Notes: generated from the sequence alone by a model not told the origin. Positions 43,873 through 53,730 are shown, counted from the stretch's first letter. The stretch is DNA of 64,000 nucleotides from Sphingobium sp. WTD-1 (GCF_030128825.1 NZ_CP119127.1:478001-542000); one strand, 5' to 3'. Numbers and translations: made by a program.

Positions 43873-44158
43873 ACCATCGTCCTACCGCCCATGTCGCACT
43901 TGCCGGTCGGAGCGCCGCATGGTCGAAGCCGGTCATACTGGCGAGCGTTGATTGGGGCGCCCATCGGGCAAGGTTGCAGGGCTGCGATGCTCCGCATCGA
44001 GCCAGTAATTTTGATACACACCTCACGCACGGGTGCATCGCGCATTTCTGCGGGGTTGACGGGATGCCGATAGCATCTCGCCAAAGGCAACGGCGCGGAC
44101 ATGGCGCAATTGCGCCTTTCCTTGCGATGGCGAATAGCATCTCGTCACAGGTAGTGCG
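43873..44158. promoter_or_regulatory. Candidate oriT region
   Basis: A 286-bp gap between the transglycosylase and the gene at 44159. It has an 11-bp direct repeat, ATAGCATCTCG, at 44070-44080 and 44134-44144, flanking a perfect 14-bp palindrome GGCGCAATTGCGCC at 44103-44116. A short hairpin (CGATGC-TCC-GCATCG) lies near 43985. Position just upstream of a relaxosome-type small gene, the coupling protein and the relaxase is where oriT is expected. No known nic sequence is recognised. Confidence 0.5.
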
Positions 44159-44530
44159 ATGAGCGCTCGGGCCCAAACCGTTCGGCTCTCTCCAGCCCAG
44201 CATCGCATCCTTGCCGGGTTCGCCCGGCAGCGCGGCTTGAGCGAATATGCCATGCTCGCCCGGGTCGTGGACCAGGGGCTGACCGCCCTCGTCCAGGGAA
44301 CAGGCAGCGCGATCGACACCCGCGAGATCGTGACCGAACTTGCAGCGGTCGGCACGCATATCGTCGACGTCGAGCATATGCTGAACCGCACGCTGTTCAC
44401 CGCCTGCGCAGCCTATTGCTACGCCCGCAGCGCGGCGAGCGGCGCAGGCAAGAGCGACGAAGTCCTCACCCAGGAGATCCATGCCGCCTATGATCGGCAG
44501 CGGCGGCTCGCGCAGGAACATCGTTCATGA
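44159..44530 (+). CDS. Putative relaxosome accessory protein
   Basis: A 123-residue protein. The N-terminal QTVRLSPAQHRILAGFARQRGLSEYAMLARVVDQGLTAL has the beta-strand plus two-helix layout of ribbon-helix-helix proteins. The rest is helical (DTREIVTELAAVGTHIVDVEHMLNRTLF). Small RHH proteins next to oriT and relaxase genes usually help nick-site recognition. Its stop overlaps the traD start as ATGA. The family is not certain. Confidence 0.65.
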   Translation: MSARAQTVRLSPAQHRILAGFARQRGLSEYAMLARVVDQGLTALVQGTGSAIDTREIVTELAAVGTHIVDVEHMLNRTLFTACAAYCYARSAASGAGKSDEVLTQEIHAAYDRQRRLAQEHRS

Positions 44531-46389
44531 CCCGGCGAGACGATCGCCGCGACCATGCAGATGCCCTGCGCAAGCATCATCTCGGTATCGAGGGCGCGCG
44601 CCTCAAGCGGCAGGCCTTGGTGATGCTGGCCTCTATAGCCATCGGCGGACTGTCCTTGCCCAGCATCTTGCTGAACAAGGACAGCATGCTGGCCACGGGC
44701 ACCTATTATTGGGCCAGGACCAAACTCTTGGCCGTGTCGGCCTGGGAGGCGGACACGGGAATCGATGTCCATTATGCCGACCATATCGAGGAAGGACGAT
44801 CAGCCCGCCAGATCATCGCCCACCCCTATTTCCGTCACCAAGTGGATCTTCTCTGGTCCTGCATCAAAGGCGGCAGCATGCTGGGCTTTGCTGGCTGGCT
44901 CGTTGCGCTGATCGCCTTGCGTCATGCGATGGCGCGGCGACGCGAGCGCCTGCTGGCCGATCGCTGGACCGGCGGAACGAAGGTGGCGGACGAGAAGAAA
45001 CTCGCCAGGATGACCGGCAGGCAGGCCGATGCCCGCACCCTCTCGATCGGAAAGGTACCGATTCCCACCCGCCTCGAAACCCGTCACATGGCCATGATCG
45101 GCACAACCGGGAGCGGCAAGACCACGGCCTTGCGGCAATTGCTCGACGGTATTGAGGCGCGTGGCGAAGCTGCGCTGGTCTATGACACAAGCGGCGAGTT
45201 CATCGCACATTATTACGACCCGGCGCGCGGCGATATCATCCTCAATCCGTTCGATGCGCGCTGCGCCTTCTGGTCGCCGTTCGCCGAGATCGCCCATCCC
45301 GCCGATGCCGACCGTATCGCCCACCAGTTGATCACCGAAACCGGGAAACATGAGAGCGACGTGTGGCTCGACACCAGCCGCATCCTTGTCGCCAACATGA
45401 TCAGGGCTTTGTGGCGAGAGAAGAATGGCACTCTGACCGACCTGCTTCATGCCCTGAAAAACCGGACCAAGGATGATCTCAAGCAATGGCTCGCCACCAG
45501 TTCATCGGCCCGTACCTTTGCCGACGATGCCGACCGGGCAACGGGCAGCGTCCTGTTCATGCTCGCCAAGGCGGCGGACCTTGTCCAGTTCCTGCGCGCC
45601 GAGGACGCCAAGGACAGCCCCTTTGCCTTTCGCACCTTCTTCAATGGGCTCGATCGGCATTCCGGCGCGCGGCCCTGGATATTCGTGCCGAGAAAGGAGG
45701 ACTATTTCGAAGCGTCCAAACCCTTGCTCGCCTGTTGGCTGGAATGTGCGGCAAGCGCCGTGCTGGGCCTGCCCCCTTCCGATACGCGGCGCATCTGGTT
45801 CGTGCTGGATGAACTGGCCGACCTGCCCCGCGTCGACAATCTGGCGCGGCTGCTGCCCGAGGGCCGCAAATTTGGTGCGGCGGTGATATTGACCTTCCAG
45901 GCGCTGGGGCAGATGCAGAACCGCTACGGCCCGCACATCGCCGAGGCCATGCTGGGCTGCTGTAACAGCAAGCTGTTCCTGCAAAGCATCGACAGCGAAA
46001 CGAGGAAATGGGCCAGCCAGACCATCGGCGAATGCGAGATGGAAATGCGGACCAAGGCCGACATTCTGGGAGACGGTGATGAGGGCCACCAAATCAGCCT
46101 GGGCAAGCGGCGAGAAGTCCGTCCGGCCGTCTTCGAGAGCGAACTGCGCCTTGCGCGGCATGATGGCTATTTGCTGCTGCCCGACGGATTGCCAGTAGCC
46201 AAAATCCGGCTGACCGCCGATCATGTCGCGCGGCGCGGCCCCCCACGCCAGCCGCGGCTTATTGAAGCCGATCCGGCGACCATGCTCTGGGGCAAGGCTG
46301 CGCCAGCGTCCCCGATATCTCCGGCACCGCCGTCTCCAGCAGCGTCGTCACCGCTTTCCACCCAGCCCGAGAGCGAAGGGCCAGTGTGA
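44527..46389 (+). CDS. traD: Type IV coupling protein TraD/VirD4
   Basis: A 620-residue coupling ATPase. Two N-terminal membrane helices (VMLASIAIGGLSLPSILL, and GGSMLGFAGWLVALIAL) are followed by the AAA domain: Walker A MIGTTGSGKTTALRQLLDG near residue 190 and Walker B IWFVLDELADLPRVDNLARLLPEGRKFGAAVILTFQ. It matches the TrwB/TraD type that works with MobF relaxases. The proline-rich C-terminus is probably disordered. TGATG overlaps the relaxase start. It feeds DNA to a secretion channel that is not encoded here. Confidence 0.94.
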   Translation: MTRRDDRRDHADALRKHHLGIEGARLKRQALVMLASIAIGGLSLPSILLNKDSMLATGTYYWARTKLLAVSAWEADTGIDVHYADHIEEGRSARQIIAHPYFRHQVDLLWSCIKGGSMLGFAGWLVALIALRHAMARRRERLLADRWTGGTKVADEKKLARMTGRQADARTLSIGKVPIPTRLETRHMAMIGTTGSGKTTALRQLLDGIEARGEAALVYDTSGEFIAHYYDPARGDIILNPFDARCAFWSPFAEIAHPADADRIAHQLITETGKHESDVWLDTSRILVANMIRALWREKNGTLTDLLHALKNRTKDDLKQWLATSSSARTFADDADRATGSVLFMLAKAADLVQFLRAEDAKDSPFAFRTFFNGLDRHSGARPWIFVPRKEDYFEASKPLLACWLECAASAVLGLPPSDTRRIWFVLDELADLPRVDNLARLLPEGRKFGAAVILTFQALGQMQNRYGPHIAEAMLGCCNSKLFLQSIDSETRKWASQTIGECEMEMRTKADILGDGDEGHQISLGKRREVRPAVFESELRLARHDGYLLLPDGLPVAKIRLTADHVARRGPPRQPRLIEADPATMLWGKAAPASPISPAPPSPAASSPLSTQPESEGPV

Positions 46390-49151
46390 TGGTGGCATCG
46401 GTATCGGCATTGACCAGCTCGGCGCAGGCGAGCAGCTATTATGAGGCCGATGACTATTATGCCGAGGGCGGTTTGTCGCCCTCCCATTGGCAGGGCCAGG
46501 GCGCCGAAGCGCTGGGTCTGTGCGGGGAGGTGGACCGCGACCAGTTCCGTGCCTTGCTGGACGGCAGGATCGGCGATCTGCAGCTCGGCGCCTTTCGGGA
46601 TGGCGCGCTTCACCACCGTCCCGGCTGGGACGTGACCTTGAGCGCCCCCAAGTCGGTGTCGATCATGGCCCAGGTGGCAGGCGACCGGCGCTTGATTGAC
46701 GCTCATGGTTATGCCGTGAAAATCGCGATGGCGCATGTCGAACGGCATATGGCCGCGACCCGTGTACGCGATGGCGGGACCGTTGCGCGCGAGGCGACCG
46801 GCAATCTGGTCATTGCCAGCTTCCAGCATGGCACCAGCCGTGCCCACGACCCGCAGCTTCATACCCACAATGTCATCATGAACGCCACGCAGGGTGAAGA
46901 TGGTGGCTGGCGCAGCCTTGAACCGCGCGCGCTCTACCAGCTGCAAAAGCAGATTGGAGCCATCTATCGACAGGAACTGGCCTTGAAGGCGCGAGAGCTC
47001 GGCTATGAGATCGATGCCGGCAAGGAGTCCATGTTCGAGATCAGGGATGTGCCAGCCGGTGTCATTGACGCGTTCAGCACCCGAAGTGCCGAGATCGAGG
47101 CAGCGCTTGTCGAAAGGGGAACATCGCGTGATGCCGCCAGCGCTCTGGAGAAGCAGATTGCCGCGCTCGACACGCGCGAGGCCAAGGTCGTCGCTGACCA
47201 GGCGGGACTTGTTGCGCAATGGCGGGAGAGGGCCGCCAAGACCGGCTTTGGGGCAGAAGTGAGGTCTATGATGGTGAGAGAGGCTCAGGCCAGAATGGCC
47301 GATCCTTCTCATCGCGCGAGGATGGCGTTTGAGGGCGAGAATGGCGCAGCCCGCGCTGTCGTCCATGCTGCCGCCAGTCTGGGAGAGCGGCAGTCGCTAT
47401 TTTCCGAGGCCGCCTTGAGGCAGGAGGCTGGACGGATCGGGCTGGGCCGGATCGGCTACGAGCAGATCGGGGCCGCAATCGATTTGGCCACGAAGACGGG
47501 GGATTTGCTGGAGCGTGTCTATATCGACCGGCGCGGCGCCGAATTTTCCGGGTTCACCACCCGGCAGAATGTCGAGACCGAAGCCAGGATGCTGCGGATC
47601 GAGGCGGACGGGCGTGGGGGACTTGCCCCGATCGCATCCCCACTTGCGGCCGCAAAGGCGGTTGCCAACGCTGCAGCGCAGGCCGAGCGCGCAGGTTTCG
47701 GCTGGAACCCCGATCAGCGCTCTGCCACCCAGCAGCTCCTGAACAGTTGCAACCGGATCACGGCTCTGCAGGGCTATGCCGGCACGGCCAAGACCACGAC
47801 TGTACTGGCGACCTTTGCCTGTGCGGCTGCGGCGCGAGGCGTGTCGATCACCGCACTTGCGCCCACCGCATCAGCGGCGATGGTGCTTGGGCAGGCGCTG
47901 GGCACAAATGGCGATACCGTGGCCCGACACCTGTTATCACCGCAGCGTAGCGATATTGGTCGACCTGCCGCGTGGATCGTTGACGAGGCATCCCTGTTGT
48001 CGGCTCACGACATGGCGCGACTGTTCGAGCTTGCAGCCAAGCATGATGCCCGCATCCTGCTTGTCGGGGATGTAAAGCAGTTGGGTTCAGTCGAGGCGGG
48101 CGCGGCCTTTGCCCAATTGCAGGACGCTGGCATGGAGACCGCCAGGCTGGCCGAGATTGTGCGACAGACCAATGGTGCCACCAAGGAAGCGGTGCTGGCG
48201 TCGATCGATGGGGATGCCAGAAAAGCCATGGCAGCGCTGGATCGAGGTGGCGGGCAGGTCATAGAAAACGCGGATCGGAATGAGCGCTTTGCTGCCATCG
48301 CCCAGCGATATGCCGCGCTCGACAAGACAGGACGTGCCCGCACCCTCATCATCGAGCCGTCGCGCGAAGGGCGCGATGCGCTGACCGCAGACATTCGCGC
48401 CGCCCTCGCTCGATCGGAGATATTGACCGGTCCCGCAGTTGCCGTGGAAAGCCTCGCCAACAAGGGGCTCACCCGAGCCGATGCACGCGCTCCGCTGAGT
48501 TACGACAAGGGCGACGTCGTCAGCTTCACTCGTGACTATGCCGATAAGGGGGTGGCGCGTGGAGAAGCCTATCGCGTCGAAAGCATCGATCCGCTCAAGG
48601 CTGCTATCACACTCAGGGCCGAGGATGGGCGCGCAGTGGACTGGCGCCTGCGGCAATGGGGGGCAGGTCATGCTCAGGCTTTCTTGGCCCAACCGATCGA
48701 CCTCAAGGCCGGCGATACGATCCGGTTCACCCGCAATGACCGCGAGACGGGTCGGGTGAATGGCGCCCGTGCGCAAGTCCTTGCGGTTGATCAAGAGACG
48801 CGCACCGCCACGGTCCAGACCGGACGAGGGAAGATCGAAACGCTCCATCTCGATTCCGCCCGCGACCGGCATATTGCCCATGCCTATGTCGATACCGCCT
48901 TTGCGGCGCAGGGCAGGACCGCCGACCATGTCATCATCCATGCCGACAGCAGAGCGACCAACCTGGTCGATCAGAAGTCCTTCTATGTAGGGATCTCCCG
49001 AGCAAAGCTGTCCGCCACCATCTACACTAATGATCGCGACAGGCTCGTGGCTGCGATCAGTGAGCGGACCGGCCAGGTGCAGACGGCCATATTTGAGGCC
49101 AGGGCCCCGGCACTCGCAGCTGCCGCTAGGAAAGGCGCTGGTCTGGGATGA
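46389..49151 (+). CDS. traI: MobF-family relaxase/helicase (TrwC/TraI type)
   Basis: A 920-residue protein with N-terminal relaxase domain: tyrosine pairs Y17/Y18 and Y23/Y24, GWDVTLSAPKSVSIM, and the metal-binding histidine triad around PQLHTHNVIMNA. The C-terminal half is a RecD/TraI-type SF1 helicase: LQGYAGTAKTTTVLA for Walker A, WIVDEASLLSAHDM, LVGDVKQLGSVEAG and the late YVDTAFAAQGRTADHVIIH ... FYVGISRAK. It nicks oriT and unwinds the transferred strand. The ATG at 46389 overlaps the traD stop. It looks complete. Confidence 0.95.
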   Translation: MVASVSALTSSAQASSYYEADDYYAEGGLSPSHWQGQGAEALGLCGEVDRDQFRALLDGRIGDLQLGAFRDGALHHRPGWDVTLSAPKSVSIMAQVAGDRRLIDAHGYAVKIAMAHVERHMAATRVRDGGTVAREATGNLVIASFQHGTSRAHDPQLHTHNVIMNATQGEDGGWRSLEPRALYQLQKQIGAIYRQELALKARELGYEIDAGKESMFEIRDVPAGVIDAFSTRSAEIEAALVERGTSRDAASALEKQIAALDTREAKVVADQAGLVAQWRERAAKTGFGAEVRSMMVREAQARMADPSHRARMAFEGENGAARAVVHAAASLGERQSLFSEAALRQEAGRIGLGRIGYEQIGAAIDLATKTGDLLERVYIDRRGAEFSGFTTRQNVETEARMLRIEADGRGGLAPIASPLAAAKAVANAAAQAERAGFGWNPDQRSATQQLLNSCNRITALQGYAGTAKTTTVLATFACAAAARGVSITALAPTASAAMVLGQALGTNGDTVARHLLSPQRSDIGRPAAWIVDEASLLSAHDMARLFELAAKHDARILLVGDVKQLGSVEAGAAFAQLQDAGMETARLAEIVRQTNGATKEAVLASIDGDARKAMAALDRGGGQVIENADRNERFAAIAQRYAALDKTGRARTLIIEPSREGRDALTADIRAALARSEILTGPAVAVESLANKGLTRADARAPLSYDKGDVVSFTRDYADKGVARGEAYRVESIDPLKAAITLRAEDGRAVDWRLRQWGAGHAQAFLAQPIDLKAGDTIRFTRNDRETGRVNGARAQVLAVDQETRTATVQTGRGKIETLHLDSARDRHIAHAYVDTAFAAQGRTADHVIIHADSRATNLVDQKSFYVGISRAKLSATIYTNDRDRLVAAISERTGQVQTAIFEARAPALAAAARKGAGLG

Positions 49152-49391
49152 GGCCCGGCCTTCATCCTGGCAGGGTAAAAAGCGGCGGCATCGAACGGTC
49201 CGATTGGTTCGCGCCGGGCAGCGTTCCCGCCTAGATGTGGACCGACCGCTGTCCGGGGCCGCCGCCGGGCGCCCCGGCAAACAGCGATCGAGGGTCGGGA
49301 GCGGACGGTCGGAGATCAGTGTCGCCTCGATCGTGAAACCAATTGCGCGCGCGCTTTGTTTGCTTCGACGATGACGCGAAAAAGGATATCG

Positions 49392-49661
49392 ATGATGCCC
49401 ACGACACCTAAAACTACCGACGGCCCAGAGGACACCGGCGCTGGCGAGCGCACCAACCGGAAGGCCGCCCAGAAGGTCTCGCCGGGAGATGGTAGCGCAA
49501 CGATCGCTGGGGAAGGGCTGGGAAGCCCTGCCATACGGACCACAGACATCGAAGAACCCGACGCCCCGGATCCGACCAGTGATCGTCCGGACAGAGGTCC
49601 GAGCGGTGCCGCGACAGCGGGCGAATTCCCAGATAAGTTGCCCAAAAAGTCTCGCAGCTAA
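49392..49661 (+). CDS. Small disordered hypothetical protein
   Basis: An 89-residue protein rich in Pro, Thr, Asp and Gly (TTPKTTDGPEDTGAGERTNRKAAQK ... TTDIEEPDAPDPTSDRPDRGPSG), predicted disordered. ATG 49392 follows AAAAAGGA. It lies 240 bp after traI. No family is known; the ribosome binding site is the main support. Confidence 0.4.
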   Translation: MMPTTPKTTDGPEDTGAGERTNRKAAQKVSPGDGSATIAGEGLGSPAIRTTDIEEPDAPDPTSDRPDRGPSGAATAGEFPDKLPKKSRS

Positions 49662-49850
49662 ACCCGAGCGTGATTGCAGCGAGGGGTGGCTCCCATTTTC
49701 CTCCCGCTCGCGGAAGCGGGGACATGACTGCTTCTGGTCGGTTGCCGACCGCCCCGGTTTGGCCAGCACTCAGGGCAATTCGGTCCCTCGGACCACCCCC
49801 GACATCGACAGTGACAACGGCCCCACAGTGCCGCGGGGCCGTTATTTGCA

Positions 49851-50744
49851 TCACGCGATACCGGCGCCTCCCGTCACACCATAGACTTCGCCGGTGATAT
49901 AACTGCCCTCCTGCGAGGCAAGCAGCACATAAACGGGCGCAATCTCGACTGGCTGGCCAGGACGACCGAACTGGCTCTGCTCGCCGAACTTTCTGACCTT
50001 TTCCTGCGGCTGCCCCCCGCTGGGCTGCAGCACGGTCCAGAATGGACCGGGCGCCACCACATTGGCGCGGATGCCCTTCTCGATCAGCTGCTTTGCGAGC
50101 GCCTTGGTATAGGCGACGATGCCGGCTTTGGTCGTGGCATAGTCCAGAAGAATGGCCGACGGCTCATAGGCCTGCACCGAGGCGGTGGTGATCACGGATG
50201 CGCCGGCAGGTAGATGAGGAACCGCCGCCTGCGTGATCCAATGCATGGCATAGAGATTGGTCTTGAGCGTACGGTCGAAATCTTCCGAGCTCACGGCTGT
50301 CACATCATCGCGATATTGCTGATGACCAGCATTGATGACGAGGATGTCGAGGCCGCCGAGGCCAGAGAGCGTTTCATCGACAAGTTTGCGGCACCAGCTC
50401 TCATCGGTGATGTCGCCCGGTAGCGCCACGGCCGTGCGCCCTTCGGCCTCGATCAGGGCGACCACTGCCTTTGCGTCAGCTTCTTCACTTGGAAGATAGG
50501 AGATGGCGACATCGGCGCCTTCTCGCGCAAAGGCAATGGCCGCAGCCCGGCCGATGCCGCTATCGCCTCCGGTAACGAGCGCCCTGCGGCCCTTGAGCTT
50601 TCCTGAACCGACATAGCTGTCCTCGCCATGATCCGGCTTTGGATCCATGCTTGCTGCGATGCCGGGCGCCGGTTGCGGCTGCTCTGGAAATGGCGGCCTG
50701 GGATATTGCGCGCGCGGGTCCTGCATGGTGAGACGCTCTGCCAT
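49851..50744 (-). CDS. SDR oxidoreductase (YghA-type)
   Basis: A 297-residue SDR with a proline-rich N-terminal extension ([20 protein letters not shown] ... [15 protein letters not shown]) typical of the YghA/stress-dehydrogenase group, then [38 protein letters not shown] and [16 protein letters not shown] for the catalytic Tyr-x-x-x-Lys. The last residues [11 protein letters not shown] are standard. ATG 50744 follows AAGGAG. A near-consensus EcfG promoter lies upstream, so it is probably a stress-induced enzyme. Confidence 0.93.
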   Translation of the reverse strand: MAERLTMQDPRAQYPRPPFPEQPQPAPGIAASMDPKPDHGEDSYVGSGKLKGRRALVTGGDSGIGRAAAIAFAREGADVAISYLPSEEADAKAVVALIEAEGRTAVALPGDITDESWCRKLVDETLSGLGGLDILVINAGHQQYRDDVTAVSSEDFDRTLKTNLYAMHWITQAAVPHLPAGASVITTASVQAYEPSAILLDYATTKAGIVAYTKALAKQLIEKGIRANVVAPGPFWTVLQPSGGQPQEKVRKFGEQSQFGRPGQPVEIAPVYVLLASQEGSYITGEVYGVTGGAGIA

Positions 50745-50810
50745 GTTCGCTCCTTGCTGAATGAAATGATGGACATTGTCCGGATTGCCTCCTGAGGCGA
50801 CAGGGCAATT

Positions 50811-50836
50811 TACGAGCCGCCTAGGGATCTGGTTCC
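50811..50836 (-). promoter_or_regulatory. EcfG-type promoter (minus strand)
   Basis: On the minus strand GGAAC (50832-50836), a 17-base spacer and CGTA (50811-50814), one mismatch from CGTT, 67 bp upstream of the SDR start. Confidence 0.6.
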
Positions 50837-51135
50837 AGTGAATAAGCTGCGCAGACCAATCGGCGGGAGCAGTTGCGACGGCGGCGCGCGCCCTTAAACG
50901 ATGGTACAGTTCATATCGGCCCAAGACGCGCATGCTAGCTGCATCATCCGTGGTGAAAACGGCGTTCAGCTGGGGCGATCTGTCGTGGCCGAGGGCGGGA
51001 GGCCGGGCTTTGAGGTCCTGTTCTGCAAGCTGATACGGTGCCGATACCGCGTGGCGCCAATAGGAAAAGAGCTTAATTCGCATCAACTATGGCAGTTACC
51101 ATGGCACTCAATGGCGCCACGGGAATTGCACTGAC

Positions 51136-52827
51136 ATGGCTACCGCAATCGCTTTCGTCGGCGCAGGTCCGACCACCATCTATACGTTGAACGCGCTGAT
51201 TGAAGCCCTAGGCAATTTACCAGGCCGGCCTGACGCTAATATCACCATATTTGAGCTGCAGTCTCAGCCAGGTCTGGGCACCCCATATCGGCCAGGCTGG
51301 AATGATCCTGCGATGCTGTCCAACATTGCGAGCGTCGAAATTCCGCCTCTGGCCGAAACGTTGATCGATTGGCTCAGCCGGCAGGATGGGGATCGGCTTC
51401 GCGCACTCGGCATTGATCCATCAGGCGTCGACGAACGGACTTTCTACCCGCGGGTAGCGCTCGGCCGGTTCTTTCTCGACCAGTTCACCCAACTGGTCGA
51501 GCGCGCCCGGCTGAAGGGGATCGACGTTCAAGTCCGCGCGCGAACTAAGGTGGTCGACATTGAAGTTGAAGGAGACAGCCTGAAGCTGATGGTCGCCCCT
51601 GCCCGCCTACCCCAGTCAATCGAGTGGTTTGATTATGTCGTCCTGGCGACCGGGCATCAGTGGCCCGAAGAGCCCGAAGTGCGACCCGGCTATTATCTGA
51701 GCCCATGGCCGGCAAGCGCGCTTCAGCGGATTCCCGCCACAAAGGTTGGGCTGCGCGGAAGCTCACTGACGGCCATTGATGCTGTGGTGGCTCTGGCTGT
51801 CGCCCACGGTCAGTTCGAATGCCGGAACGGCGGAGCTCTGACATATCGATCAAAGCCCGGCCATGAAAAGCTTCAGATAACGATGATGTCGCGCAAGGGC
51901 CTGCTTCCGGAAGCTGATTTCTACCATACCATCCCCTACATACCGCTTTCGATCTGCACGGAAGCAGCGATCACAAGCCTGATCGAGGATGGAGAAGGCG
52001 ATATTCTCGGTCGAGCCTACGCGCTTTTCCGGCAGGAGCTGCAGGAGGCTGACCCGGATTATGCGAAACGCATAATGCTTGGAGACCTCGCGCCCGAACA
52101 GTTTTCGAATCGCTATTTTGGAGAGCGCGCCGACGTCGATCCATTTGAGTGGGCAGCGACCAACCTGGCAGAAGCCAAGCGCAACTTCGCCAAGGAAGTC
52201 ACCGTTCCATGGCGCTATGCCATCTTGCGGATGCATGAGGTGATCGCACTGATCGTTCCGCATCTTGATGAAGATGAACTCGAGCGGTTTGATCGCTTTC
52301 TAAAGCCGATCTTCATCGACGACTATGCAACAGTGCCGCACCTTTCCATCGAACGCCTGATAGCGCTGCACCAGGCAAAAAAATTGGATGTGAAGGCATT
52401 GGGTGAGACTTACAGGATCGATAGTCATGGAGCCGACCCCGGTGCGCATGTGTTGATCGATGGCGAAGATCACCATTATCCTGTGTTCATCGAAGCAACC
52501 GGACAGCGTCCACTCGATGTTGACGCATTCCCCTTCCCAACACTGATCGAACAGGAAATCGTCCAAGATGCCGCAGACACGCAAGGCTGCAGCGTCAAAG
52601 GTGTCGCAATTGACGAGCGCTATCATCCTGTCTCTGGCGATCCGGCGGCGCGACGCATATTCTGTCTGAGCCTGCCTTTCATTCTTGGTCGCCATCCCTT
52701 CGTCCAGGGCATCACCAGCTCCCATGAAATGGGCCTGGTAGTCGGCGCCGAACTGGCTTGCGCTATCGCGAAACGCCCATCGCGATCGCCTGTACGACCC
52801 GAGCAACAGCCCGGAGTGTCATTGTGA
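51136..52827 (+). CDS. FAD/NAD(P)-binding protein (HI0933/pfam13454-like)
   Basis: A 563-residue flavoprotein. The N-terminal dinucleotide fold is IAFVGAGPTTIYTLNALIEALGN; GLGTPYRPGWNDPAMLSNIASVEIPPL and the internal DYVVLATGHQWPEEP and VGLRGSSLTAIDAVVALAV follow the FAD_NAD_binding_9 pattern. It ends with FILGRHPFVQGITSSHEMGLVVGAELA. The substrate is unknown; such proteins occur with siderophore or amino-acid oxidising enzymes. Its stop overlaps the DUF1543 start as GTGA. Confidence 0.85.
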   Translation: MATAIAFVGAGPTTIYTLNALIEALGNLPGRPDANITIFELQSQPGLGTPYRPGWNDPAMLSNIASVEIPPLAETLIDWLSRQDGDRLRALGIDPSGVDERTFYPRVALGRFFLDQFTQLVERARLKGIDVQVRARTKVVDIEVEGDSLKLMVAPARLPQSIEWFDYVVLATGHQWPEEPEVRPGYYLSPWPASALQRIPATKVGLRGSSLTAIDAVVALAVAHGQFECRNGGALTYRSKPGHEKLQITMMSRKGLLPEADFYHTIPYIPLSICTEAAITSLIEDGEGDILGRAYALFRQELQEADPDYAKRIMLGDLAPEQFSNRYFGERADVDPFEWAATNLAEAKRNFAKEVTVPWRYAILRMHEVIALIVPHLDEDELERFDRFLKPIFIDDYATVPHLSIERLIALHQAKKLDVKALGETYRIDSHGADPGAHVLIDGEDHHYPVFIEATGQRPLDVDAFPFPTLIEQEIVQDAADTQGCSVKGVAIDERYHPVSGDPAARRIFCLSLPFILGRHPFVQGITSSHEMGLVVGAELACAIAKRPSRSPVRPEQQPGVSL

Positions 52828-53324
52828 AGCTTTTTGCAATATATGTGGGTGGCGAACATCCCAGAGCCCATATCGAAATCCACGATATGCGGTTCGTCGT
52901 CGCTGATACGATCACGGACACCCATGCAGCATTGCGCGAACAATGGTGGGGCACCCCAGGCACCCTGCACATAGACTGCTGGGCCGTGATAGATCATGCC
53001 GATGGCTACAATGTCACTTTGCGCCCCGAGCGATGGATGGGCGCCGAGAGGCTATATTATGTCAATCTGGGAGGATATGATCCGACGGATTTCGCGGAGC
53101 AGCATCGCAACATGTTCGTCGTGGCAACCAGCCTGTCGCGGGCGAAGGCAAAGGCGATCGAGGCCGTAGCTGGCTGGAAGGACGCTCATCGCGACGACAT
53201 ATATGAGGCGGAGCAGGCTTTCGCGCTCGACACGATGGTCGGGGAACAGCTCCACATCCATTTGACGCCAAGCCTGCCAGCCCGACCGCTGAAATTCAGA
53301 TGCAGCTACAAACCGCTAAAATAG
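52824..53324 (+). CDS. DUF1543 domain protein
   Basis: A 166-residue protein with a DUF1543 domain: KLFAIYVGGEHPRAHIEIHDMRFVVADTITDTHAALREQWWGTPGTLHIDCWAVIDHADGYNV, followed by VNLGGYDPTDFAEQHRNMFVVATSLSRAKAKAI. It starts at GTG, coupled to the FAD protein stop. The family is uncharacterised. The transcript probably ends at the bidirectional terminator 53338-53370. Confidence 0.92.
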   Translation: MKLFAIYVGGEHPRAHIEIHDMRFVVADTITDTHAALREQWWGTPGTLHIDCWAVIDHADGYNVTLRPERWMGAERLYYVNLGGYDPTDFAEQHRNMFVVATSLSRAKAKAIEAVAGWKDAHRDDIYEAEQAFALDTMVGEQLHIHLTPSLPARPLKFRCSYKPLK

Positions 53325-53337
53325 AGGCGCTCCAATG

Positions 53338-53370
53338 AAAATCGCCGCCCCGGCACGGGGCGGCGATTTT
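53338..53370. terminator. Bidirectional intrinsic terminator
   Basis: A perfect 15-pair inverted repeat with GCA loop, A-rich on one flank and T-rich on the other, lies exactly between the convergent DUF1543 and CsbD genes, so both strands read stem plus U-tract. Confidence 0.9.
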
Positions 53371-53384
53371 CGCGCGGAGGACCG

Positions 53385-53561
53385 TCAGTCGCCGGTGCCG
53401 GGCTTGTCGGTCTTGGGTAGCTTGCCATCTTCCACCCGGCCTTCGTTGCGAAGGTCGCGGCCTTCCTGGGCCTTCTTCTGGCTTTCAAGCGATTTGCCAT
53501 GCTCGAAAGCTTCTTCCTTAATGTAACCGGCGGCTTCCTTGGCCTTGCCTTCAATGCTCAT
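53385..53561 (-). CDS. CsbD family stress protein
   Basis: A 58-residue hydrophilic protein: MSIEGKAKEAAGYIKEEAFEH then GKSLESQKKAQEGRDLRNEGRVEDGKLPKTDKPG. The opening GKAKEAAGYIKE is the CsbD signature of small general-stress proteins. ATG 53561 follows GGAGAG. A GGAAC element lies upstream but with a weak -10, so EcfG control is plausible. Confidence 0.85.
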   Translation of the reverse strand: MSIEGKAKEAAGYIKEEAFEHGKSLESQKKAQEGRDLRNEGRVEDGKLPKTDKPGTGD

Positions 53562-53610
53562 GATACTCTCCAATCTGCTCGAGACAATTATTGTCCCGCC
53601 AGAAGGACAA

Positions 53611-53633
53611 TCCCTAGCCAAGAGGGGCGTTCC
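53611..53633 (-). promoter_or_regulatory. Weak EcfG-like promoter candidate for csbD
   Basis: GGAAC at 53629-53633 on the minus strand, with only ATT-type sequence at the -10 distance. A 13-bp palindrome, GACAATTATTGTC, lies at 53583-53595 between it and the gene. Confidence 0.3.
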
Positions 53634-53730
53634 CGGTCGCCGCTGTCGCTTTAATCTCGATCAGTGTGATTTTACCGAGCGCAGTCGGCACGTCCGCACG
53701 GCTGAGCATCCTTCCCAGGCGAACGATGTC

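Noticed and set aside
43869..44162. A 97-codon plus-strand frame in the oriT gap
   Set aside because: No ribosome binding site, rare-looking composition and repeats within it fit a non-coding oriT region better.
41765..49151. A full conjugation system
   Set aside because: Only the DNA-processing, peptidase and transglycosylase genes are present; no VirB4-like ATPase, pilin or channel genes.
48087..49769. A 560-codon minus-strand frame opposite the relaxase C-terminus
   Set aside because: Opposes the helicase motifs of the MobF relaxase; no domain or start signal.
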